A DNA stretch of 9,266 nt, from NCBI GenBank assembly GCA_031282325.1, contig JAITDY010000050.1:1-9266 (forward strand), read 5' to 3'. Positions 3,887 through 9,266 of this stretch are shown piece after piece. Both the position numbers and the translations under genes were made by a program. Source of the DNA: Lactobacillaceae bacterium. GTDB lineage: Bacteria; Bacillota; Bacilli; Lactobacillales; Lactobacillaceae. The first letter of the stretch is position 1; the number at the start of each line of letters is the position of its first letter. The notes beneath the pieces were generated by a model. The model was not told the origin of the DNA, did not search any database, and worked only from the letters and a program-made list of their open reading frames with translations.

Positions 3887-4498
3887 TTACTCCTCTAAAA
3901 TCTGTATATATTCTGCAGCTACTCGACTAGCTTTCATTCTAGATGTATTTATTATCATCTGAATTTTTTTTACTGCTAACTCTACTTTATCATTAACTAC
4001 AGCATAATCATAGTTTGTCATCATTTTAATTTCTTGACGAGCTGTTTTTAAGCGTTCATTAATGACTTCGTCGCTTTCAGAACCCCTTAAAATCAACCTA
4101 TTTTTTAATTGTTCTAAATCTGGTGGTAACAAAAATATAAAAGTAGCATCTGAAACTTTGGAACGAACCTGCATGGCCCCCTTTACTTCGATTTCTACAA
4201 AAACATCCTTCCCTTCATCTCTGATTTTATCAATCCAACTTTTAGGAGTCCCATAATAATTATCAACATATTGTGCATATTCTAAAAATTCACCATTGTT
4301 AATCATTTCTTCAAACTTATTTTTAGACAAGAAAAAATAATCTACTCCATCTTTTTCTTTAAACCTTGGTTCTCTGGTTGTAGCAGAAATTGAATAAATC
4401 AAGTTATTATTATTTTTTTTAAATAATTCCTTTCTAACAGTTCCTTTTCCTACACCTGATGGTCCAGAAAGTATAAATAAATTACCGCGTTCTTTCAT
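3887..4498 (-). CDS. gmk: Guanylate kinase
   Basis: 203 residues, the usual length for bacterial guanylate kinase, which phosphorylates GMP to GDP with ATP. P-loop GPSGVGKGT at residues 12-20. GMP-binding block SATTREPRFKEKDGVDYFF (about 38-56). YGTP (82-85), VEIEVKGA (101-108), lid region LILRGSE (135-141) and NYDYAVVND (162-170). The start MKERG matches B. subtilis Gmk exactly. There is no usable Shine-Dalgarno; GGTGAT is 12 nt away. An extended -10 (TGATAAACT) ends 7 nt before the ATG. In many lactobacilli gmk directly follows recN; here a divergent SOS-type gene lies between them, so gmk-rpoZ must have its own promoter. Confidence 0.95.
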   Translation of the reverse strand: MKERGNLFILSGPSGVGKGTVRKELFKKNNNNLIYSISATTREPRFKEKDGVDYFFLSKNKFEEMINNGEFLEYAQYVDNYYGTPKSWIDKIRDEGKDVFVEIEVKGAMQVRSKVSDATFIFLLPPDLEQLKNRLILRGSESDEVINERLKTARQEIKMMTNYDYAVVNDKVELAVKKIQMIINTSRMKASRVAAEYIQILEE

Positions 4499-4505
4499 GT
4501 AATTA

Positions 4506-4514
4506 AGTTTATCA
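4506..4514 (-). promoter_or_regulatory. Possible extended -10 of gmk (leaderless)
   Basis: TGATAAACT on the minus strand: an extended TG motif, then TAAACT (4 of 6), with 7 nt to the gmk ATG. The -35 match is weak. The LexA boxes of the divergent gene lie 50-85 bp upstream of this start, too far for simple repression of gmk. Confidence 0.35.
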
Positions 4515-4550
4515 CCATAAATTTAGATTATTTAATTTTTTGTTAAGATA

Positions 4551-4564
4551 CGAAAATTTGTTTG
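4551..4564 (+). promoter_or_regulatory. Second, imperfect LexA box
   Basis: CGAAAATTTGTTTG matches 8 of the 10 fixed positions of the CGAAC-N4-GTTCG operator. It begins exactly 20 bp (two helical turns) before the perfect box, on the same face of the DNA, and reaches into the predicted -35. Confidence 0.45.
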
Positions 4565-4590
4565 CATATACGAACACTTGTTCGTAAGAT
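4562..4590 (+). promoter_or_regulatory. Promoter of the SOS-type small gene
   Basis: TTGCAT (4562-4567), a 17-bp spacer, then TAAGAT (4585-4590). Both hexamers are moderate matches. The perfect LexA dyad fills the spacer, so LexA binding would block RNA polymerase. Expected start is near 4597. Confidence 0.5.
4569..4586. promoter_or_regulatory. LexA (SOS) operator
   Basis: CGAACACTTGTTCG at 4571-4584 is a perfect Gram-positive SOS box (CGAAC-N4-GTTCG, with the extended GAACA-N2-TGTTC core). The dyad continues outward to 8-bp arms (4569-4576 with 4579-4586). Its place between -35 and -10 is typical of LexA-repressed promoters. Confidence 0.85.
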
Positions 4591-4617
4591 AAAAATATAG
4601 AAAAAGAGGTAGTAAGA

Positions 4618-4935
4618 ATGCAAAACTCAATTTTAAAAAATAAATCAAAAAAACAATTTATTATAGATACAATTAGAAGTTTTAAAGTTAAGATGAACAC
4701 TACCTTATCAACTGATTATATTCCTCAAATGGAGGCACAACAAATTATCGATAAGATAAATATAGCTTTAAGTTTTAAAAAAAGGATTTTAATCCAAATC
4801 AGATTAAATAGCGATCCTAACAGCGTCGTTAATTACAAGGGGAGTTTTTTTCAAAATATCAATGGAAGTTTATTTCTTCAAACTGAAAAAGACATTATTA
4901 AAATAGATCCTGCAATGATTCAAGCGGTAGTTTAA
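4618..4935 (+). CDS. Small LexA-controlled protein, YolD-like
   Basis: 105 residues. The first 30 residues are basic and polar (K7, K9, K11, K12, K24, K26). From about residue 38 the sequence has the pattern of the YolD domain: a helix (IIDKINIALSFKKR), a strand (ILIQIR), a glycine turn (YKGSFFQNINGSLFLQT) and closing strands (IIKIDPAMIQAVV). YolD-like proteins are often SOS-regulated and found near Y-family polymerase genes; their biochemical role is unclear. The similarity is judged from the pattern only. Unlike its neighbours, this gene has a clear Shine-Dalgarno (AAAGAGG, 8 nt before ATG) and a leader of about 20 nt. It sits on the opposite strand between gmk and recN and converges on recN. 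No polymerase gene is adjacent. Confidence 0.7.
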   Translation: MQNSILKNKSKKQFIIDTIRSFKVKMNTTLSTDYIPQMEAQQIIDKINIALSFKKRILIQIRLNSDPNSVVNYKGSFFQNINGSLFLQTEKDIIKIDPAMIQAVV

Positions 4936-4941
4936 GATAAT

Positions 4942-4980
4942 AAAAAAAGTAATTGAGTGGAAATTTCAATTACTTTTTTT
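4942..4980. terminator. Bidirectional terminator shared by the YolD-like gene and recN
   Basis: A perfect 15-bp stem, 4942-4956 with 4966-4980 (AAAAAAAGTAATTGA and its complement), with a 9-nt loop. The flanking T-runs serve both strands. The recN stop (TGA, 4968-4966) lies inside the stem on the minus strand. Confidence 0.9.
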
Positions 4981-6567
4981 ATTTAGCAAATCCATCGCAT
5001 TATTTATAGCTGATTCTGAAACTAAATCACCAGATAATAATTTTGCAATACTTTCAATTCTTGATTGCTCATCTAACAAATTAACATTTGAAAAAGTTTG
5101 ATTATTTTCAACTACTTTTTCTACTTCATACTGAAAATCAGAATTAGCAGCTACTTGCGGTAAGTGCGTAATACTAATAACCTGTTTGGTCTTCGCTATT
5201 TCTCTCATCATATTAGAAATAGCATATGCAGCTCTTCCGGATACCCCAGTATCTATTTCATCAAAAATTAATGTTTCTACATTAAAGACATTAGCAAAGA
5301 CCTTGCTGATCGCTAGCAAAACTCTTGAAATTTCTCCACCGGATGCTACCTGATCGAGTGGCAATAAATCTTGTCCAGGATTTGTAGAAATATAAAATTG
5401 AACTAAATCATATCCTTTATCTGTTAGATTCTTCCCCTGAATAACTCTAACTTCGAATTTTGCATGATCTAATAATAATAATTTCAAATTGTCTTGTATT
5501 TCACTAGAAATTTCCTTAGCTTTTTTACTTCTAATTTCATGTATCTTTTCCGCTAAATGAATCAATTCAATTCGTAAATTATTAAATTTATTTTGATTTT
5601 CTTCGAAAAATTCATCGTATTGTTCAATTAAACGAATTTGTTGCTCCAAATCTTTTTGAAATAAAATTAATTCATTGGATGTTTTTTTGTATTTACGCTC
5701 TAGCTTGCGTAAAATTTCCAATCTAGTTTTTATCTCTTCATATCTAGATTCATCAAAGTTAAATGAATTTATTTTATTAGTTAATAATCGACTTAAATCA
5801 TCTTTAATATTTTTCAAATCTAAAACTGATTCCTTAATTTTGAAATCATCAATATCAACAAGTTTTCCATAAATCGAATCGATAAAAGGGGTTACTCCAT
5901 TATTTTCGAGTAAATTTAAAATTTCTTGATAAACATTAATATCCTTTTCTATTTTTGAAAGATTTTTTTCTTTGCTTTCTAATTCATTAATCTCGTTTTC
6001 CGTAATTTCAGCTTCCTTAATTTCATTTAATTGAAATTTCAAGAAATCAATTTTGTCTGCGGAATTATCTTGTTTGATTTTTCCATTCATTATGATAGTT
6101 CTTAAGTCAGCATATTCTGGATAAATCTGATTATATTGTTCAACAAACCCACTAAGATCATTTCTTGCATAGTCGTTTAATAAATTAAACTGCGTTTCTT
6201 CATCCAACAATTGCTGATTATCAAACTGTGCGGAAATTTTGACTAACTGTCTACCTAATTTATTTAATTCTTTTACACTAGCAATTTCACCATTAATTTT
6301 AATTGTATTTCTTCCATTTTTATTAATGGTCCTAGAAATTATGTATTCTTTATCTTCTAAAGAAAAAATACCTTGAATTAAGGCACTATCTTGCCCATTA
6401 CGAATGAAATATTCATAACTTCTATTTCCCAAAAGAAGACCTAGTGCATCAATAATTATTGATTTGCCTGCTCCGGTTTCTCCGGTTAAAGTTGAAAAAC
6501 CGTTATAAAAATCAATTTCCTGTTCGAAAATTGTGGCAAAATTTTTAATTAAAATTTTTTCAATCAT
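4966..6567 (-). CDS. recN: DNA repair protein RecN
   Basis: SMC-like ATPase that acts early in double-strand break repair. 533 residues, somewhat short against about 553 (E. coli) and 576 (B. subtilis). Walker A GETGAGKS at residues 29-36. Long heptad-rich arms in the middle. ABC signature ASGGEISR (408-415), Walker B LIFDEIDTG (433-441) and the H-loop THLPQVAA with H468. The ATG at 6567 overlaps the tlyA stop by 4 nt (ATGA), so it is translated with the operon. In many lactobacilli argR stands between tlyA and recN; here there is no room for it. I see no LexA box directly upstream, as the start is inside tlyA. The stop lies in the shared terminator. Confidence 0.95.
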   Translation of the reverse strand: MIEKILIKNFATIFEQEIDFYNGFSTLTGETGAGKSIIIDALGLLLGNRSYEYFIRNGQDSALIQGIFSLEDKEYIISRTINKNGRNTIKINGEIASVKELNKLGRQLVKISAQFDNQQLLDEETQFNLLNDYARNDLSGFVEQYNQIYPEYADLRTIIMNGKIKQDNSADKIDFLKFQLNEIKEAEITENEINELESKEKNLSKIEKDINVYQEILNLLENNGVTPFIDSIYGKLVDIDDFKIKESVLDLKNIKDDLSRLLTNKINSFNFDESRYEEIKTRLEILRKLERKYKKTSNELILFQKDLEQQIRLIEQYDEFFEENQNKFNNLRIELIHLAEKIHEIRSKKAKEISSEIQDNLKLLLLDHAKFEVRVIQGKNLTDKGYDLVQFYISTNPGQDLLPLDQVASGGEISRVLLAISKVFANVFNVETLIFDEIDTGVSGRAAYAISNMMREIAKTKQVISITHLPQVAANSDFQYEVEKVVENNQTFSNVNLLDEQSRIESIAKLLSGDLVSESAINNAMDLLNKKSN

Positions 6568-7370
6568 TTTTCTTTATACGCTTCTTTAATATATTTTTTT
6601 AAATCTATTTTAACTGTTTCATCTTTATTTTTTCTAAACAAAGAAATAAACTCAACGTTCCCATCTCCACCTTTAATCGGAGAAACATCCAGATCATGAA
6701 TAAAATAACCAAATTCTTCGATATTTTGAATTAATTCACTTATTTTGCTTAAAACTAATTCAGAATCTTTTACAATACCGTTTTTCATGTGCACTTTTCC
6801 CACCTCGAATTGTGGCTTAATTAAAGCCACAACTATATCGATAGTTGAAAACGTCTGCAGTGCATGAAAAATATGCCATAAAGAAATAAAAGATACATCA
6901 ACAACTGCAATACTTGGCATTTTTTTAGGATCAATAAAATCTTTTGGATTAGCATTTTTAAAATTATAATTTTCAATGTTTAAAACGTGATAATTATCAG
7001 CAATTAATTTATCTAATTGGCCATGTCCAACATCAATTGCATAAACAAAATTAGCACCATTTTCTAAAACAACCTGAGAAAATCCACCAGTTGAAGCACC
7101 AATATCCATTACATTTTTATTTTTAAAATCAATATCAAATATTTCAATTGCTTTTAATAATTTATAGGAACCGCGTGAAATATAATGATTATCAAAATTC
7201 TGAATTAAAAATTTACTCGTATCATCAACTAATTCGCTAGCTTTTAAATACTGCTTTTTATTAATTTCCGTATTAGAAAAAACAGAACCATTTTTAATTG
7301 CTTTTTGAGCTAATGTTCTACTACTGAAAATTTTTTGTTGTACCAACAAATTATCTAATCTTATTTTCAT
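6564..7370 (-). CDS. tlyA: TlyA family rRNA (cytidine-2'-O)-methyltransferase
   Basis: 268 residues. An N-terminal S4 RNA-binding domain (about 1-62, RLDNLLVQQKIFSSRTLAQKAI) precedes an FtsJ-like SAM methyltransferase. SAM motif DIGASTGGF at 89-97. The catalytic K-D-K-E set is visible as K70 (RGSYK), D158 (VDVSF), K185 (LIKPQFE) and E240 (GNVEF). TlyA proteins 2'-O-methylate cytidines in 16S and/or 23S rRNA; some members have been called haemolysins. Which rRNA site is modified here cannot be told. It overlaps ispA by 4 nt (ATGA) and recN by 4 nt, with no Shine-Dalgarno of its own, so translational coupling is likely. The usual neighbour argR is missing. Confidence 0.93.
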   Translation of the reverse strand: MKIRLDNLLVQQKIFSSRTLAQKAIKNGSVFSNTEINKKQYLKASELVDDTSKFLIQNFDNHYISRGSYKLLKAIEIFDIDFKNKNVMDIGASTGGFSQVVLENGANFVYAIDVGHGQLDKLIADNYHVLNIENYNFKNANPKDFIDPKKMPSIAVVDVSFISLWHIFHALQTFSTIDIVVALIKPQFEVGKVHMKNGIVKDSELVLSKISELIQNIEEFGYFIHDLDVSPIKGGDGNVEFISLFRKNKDETVKIDLKKYIKEAYKEK

Positions 7371-8212
7371 AGTTTGTTAACCAATTCAATTAAAAAACTG
7401 GGGTCGAATTGAGAAATTTTTTGAAGGGATTTAATCGACTGAAATTTTAAAAAATCAATTCTTTTTTTTAAATCAATTTCACTTAAAAAGTTTAAAGCAG
7501 TATTTTTTTTCAAATCGGAATTTTGTTTAAGATCCTTGAAATCATCAACTAATTGATAAGCAATTCCATAATTATTGGCAAATGTTGTTAGATTCATCAG
7601 ATCATCATTATTAATTGGCTTTTTATTTTGCAAATAATAACCAGCTAAAATTGAATAACGCAATAATGCTGAGGTCTTTAATTTATGTATATTTTCTAGT
7701 TTATTAAGTGAATCTACATTTATTTGAGCAATATCTTTCTGCTGGCCCAAAACCATCTCTTGTGCTGAATTACTCATTTCTTCAATTAATTTTATTAATA
7801 TTTCTGACTCAATTGGTAATTTAGATAAATATAAAAAAGCATGTGTTAACAATGCATCTCCGACTAAAATAGCATTATCACTACCAAATTTTTTCCAAGT
7901 TGTAAGTTCACCTCTTCGATATTCATCATCATCCATATCTGGCAAATCATCATGGACTAATGAATATGCATGTATCAATTCAACTGGTAAAGCGCTTTTT
8001 ACGAGATTTGTGTTAATTTTTTCACCAAAAGCTTGGATAATAAGCAAAGTTAAAAGTGGTCTAACTCTTTTTCCATTAGATAATAACGAATATTTCATCA
8101 TATTAAATAAATCACTATCACCATTTGTTTTTGCAATATAACTATCAGAAATAAGATTTAATTCTTGATTTATTTGTAGAGTATATTCATCTATAAAGTT
8201 AGTTAATGTCAT
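7367..8212 (-). CDS. ispA: Polyprenyl (farnesyl) diphosphate synthase
   Basis: Trans-prenyltransferase making geranyl/farnesyl diphosphate from IPP and DMAPP, feeding undecaprenyl phosphate synthesis. With the start at ATG 8212 it has 281 residues. GKRVRP (47-52), first aspartate-rich motif HDDLPDMDDD (87-96) followed by RRG, KT at 179-180, GQQKD (156-160) and second aspartate motif DDFKD (223-227). The region after the second motif is short and lacks the usual TYPALLGLE block, with KKNTALNFLSE in its place. I prefer ATG 8212 (MTLTNF, with a GGA 6 nt upstream). ATG 8221 gives three more residues, and an in-frame start exists at 8245. The 5' end overlaps xseB by 14 nt. Confidence 0.92.
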   Translation of the reverse strand: MTLTNFIDEYTLQINQELNLISDSYIAKTNGDSDLFNMMKYSLLSNGKRVRPLLTLLIIQAFGEKINTNLVKSALPVELIHAYSLVHDDLPDMDDDEYRRGELTTWKKFGSDNAILVGDALLTHAFLYLSKLPIESEILIKLIEEMSNSAQEMVLGQQKDIAQINVDSLNKLENIHKLKTSALLRYSILAGYYLQNKKPINNDDLMNLTTFANNYGIAYQLVDDFKDLKQNSDLKKNTALNFLSEIDLKKRIDFLKFQSIKSLQKISQFDPSFLIELVNKL

Positions 8213-8405
8213 CGATTCCATTTGTCTGCTGATTTTGTAATTCAATTTCTTTTTTAATATTTTCTAAATATTTTTGAATTTCTTTAGATATTTCCGAACC
8301 CTTTTTGTAATTTTTCAAGGAATCCTCTAAATTATATTGGTCGCTTTCCAAGGCTAAAACAATTTCATTAAGTTCCTTAATCTTTGTTTCAAAATTAAAT
8401 TCCAT
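8199..8405 (-). CDS. xseB: Exodeoxyribonuclease VII small subunit
   Basis: 68 residues, all-helical as expected for XseB. The family core FETKIKELNEIVLALES and LEDSLKNYKKGSEI fills residues 5-40, followed by a charged coiled tail. XseB binds the C-terminal helices of XseA and is needed for exonuclease VII, which degrades single-stranded DNA. Its ATG (8405) overlaps the end of xseA by 11 nt and is served by AGGAG inside xseA. Its 3' end overlaps ispA. Confidence 0.93.
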   Translation of the reverse strand: MEFNFETKIKELNEIVLALESDQYNLEDSLKNYKKGSEISKEIQKYLENIKKEIELQNQQTNGIDDIN

Positions 8406-9266
8406 GCATTACTCCTAATTTTTCTTTACCGTTTTCTAAAGTTACATAAATTTCATCTAATTTTTTTAATCTATTGATATCAGAAACGATTTTATTATTC
8501 TTATCCTCGATAACGGAGTATCCAAGTTTTAAAATATTTTTTGGATTTAACGCTTCTAATTTTTCATTTAAAATAGATGCTTGGTTATTTTTAGATATTA
8601 ATATGTTATTTATTATATTCGACATGTTTACTTGAGTATTTTGATTTTGGATTTGAAATTTTTCGATTATATGTTTCAAATTTTCATAATCAATTCTATT
8701 AACCAAATCATTTAATTCTTCTTGCTTATTTTTTAGCATTATATCAATTCCATTATTTAAACGGCTAGTTAATCCATCTAATGTTGAAAATAAATAATCA
8801 ATATCTGGGGTAGACATTTCGGCAGCGGCCGTAGGCGTATCTGCTTTTTTATCCGCTACTAAATCAGATAAGGTTGTATCGATTTGATGTCCAATCGAAG
8901 TAATGATCGGTTTTTTTAATTCAGAAATAGTGTAAACAATTCGTTCATCATTAAATACCATTAAATCGCCTTTAGAGCCACCACCTCGAGCTAGGATAAT
9001 TAAATCTGCATCTGATGAGTCTGCTCGCTTTAAAGCTTCAACAATTTCTAAAGCTGCATTATCACCTTGAACCGTCGTTGGAAAAAGTTCAATTAATGTT
9101 TCTGGAAAACGCCTATTAACAGTATATTTAATGTCTTGAATTACAGCACCAGTTGGCGAAGAAACAACAGCAATTTTTTTAGAAATCGAGGGTATGGGTT
9201 TTTTTCTTTCCGGCAAAAAAAGGCCTTGCTTTAAAAAACGGTCATATAGGGCTTTAATTTTTGCAT
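8395..9266 (-). CDS. xseA: Exodeoxyribonuclease VII large subunit (5' end cut by window edge)
   Basis: C-terminal 289 residues of XseA, the catalytic subunit of exonuclease VII. The reading frame stays open to the window edge (KALYDRFLKQGLFLPERKKPIP, just before the catalytic domain), so the N-terminal OB-fold is outside. Visible motifs: IAVVSSPTGAVIQDI, ARGGGSKGDLMVFNDERI, IGHQIDTTLSDLVADKKADTPTAAAE, and then a long helical arm that binds XseB. A TTG at 9216 is not the real start, because homology continues upstream of it. It is the first visible gene of the xseA-xseB-ispA-tlyA-recN operon; the promoter is not in the window. Confidence 0.95.
   Translation of the reverse strand, partial: AKIKALYDRFLKQGLFLPERKKPIPSISKKIAVVSSPTGAVIQDIKYTVNRRFPETLIELFPTTVQGDNAALEIVEALKRADSSDADLIILARGGGSKGDLMVFNDERIVYTISELKKPIITSIGHQIDTTLSDLVADKKADTPTAAAEMSTPDIDYLFSTLDGLTSRLNNGIDIMLKNKQEELNDLVNRIDYENLKHIIEKFQIQNQNTQVNMSNIINNILISKNNQASILNEKLEALNPKNILKLGYSVIEDKNNKIVSDINRLKKLDEIYVTLENGKEKLGVMHGI

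Noticed and set aside
4062..4256. 64-codon open frame on the plus strand inside gmk
   Set aside because: Shadow of gmk on the opposite strand; no start site signal and no recognisable protein features.
4512..4700. 62-codon open frame on the minus strand across the SOS promoter
   Set aside because: It overlaps the LexA-controlled promoter and the start of the plus-strand gene, and it has a low-complexity hydrophobic sequence and no Shine-Dalgarno.
5675..5872. 65-codon open frame on the plus strand inside recN
   Set aside because: Antisense to the coiled-coil part of recN; composition follows from the recN codons.

Overview
The window is AT-rich (by eye about 70% A+T). Its gene content (ClpC adaptor MecA, a YugI/CvfD-type S1 protein, an HmoB/TRAP-like protein, Gmk-RpoZ, and RecN-TlyA-IspA-XseB-XseA) points to a low-GC Firmicute of the Lactobacillales, most likely Lactobacillaceae. 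I cannot name the species. None of the 15 tRNA genes encodes its CCA tail.

Layout, left to right. Positions 1-621 hold the 5' part of mecA on the minus strand, cut by the window edge. A divergent intergenic region (622-790) carries a 9-bp dyad near mecA and a long inverted repeat around the start of the next gene. That gene, 791-1273 on the plus strand, encodes an HmoB/TRAP-like antibiotic-biosynthesis-monooxygenase-fold protein and ends in its own terminator. Positions 1372-2954 hold fifteen minus-strand tRNA genes, read in the order Val, Thr, Gly, Leu, Arg, Pro, Met, Ile2, Ser, fMet, Asp, Phe, Gly, Ile, Ser. They are driven by a near-consensus promoter at 2993-3021, with no rRNA gene beside them. 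Two terminators lie on this strand: one inside the cluster before the last tRNA and one after it. Then come minus-strand cvfD/yugI (3108-3500), rpoZ and gmk (3597-4498).

Between gmk and recN sits a plus-strand gene of 105 codons (4618-4935) with a YolD-like C-terminal half. A perfect LexA (SOS) box lies inside its promoter and a second, weaker box lies 20 bp upstream. It converges on recN through a shared 15-bp terminator. From 4966 to the right edge runs a tightly packed minus-strand operon, xseA-xseB-ispA-tlyA-recN, in which successive genes overlap by 4 to 14 bases. This follows the usual lactobacillar order, but argR, commonly found between tlyA and recN, is absent.

Functional themes are DNA repair and SOS (XseAB, RecN, the LexA-controlled small gene), translation (tRNAs, TlyA, the S1 protein), isoprenoid and GMP supply, and proteolysis control (MecA). 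The most interesting non-coding signals are: a perfect stem-loop in every tRNA spacer longer than 16 nt; a 20-bp inverted repeat around the HmoB-like start codon; first-in-unit genes with no Shine-Dalgarno but a -10-like hexamer 6-7 nt before ATG; and stop codons placed inside terminator hairpins.
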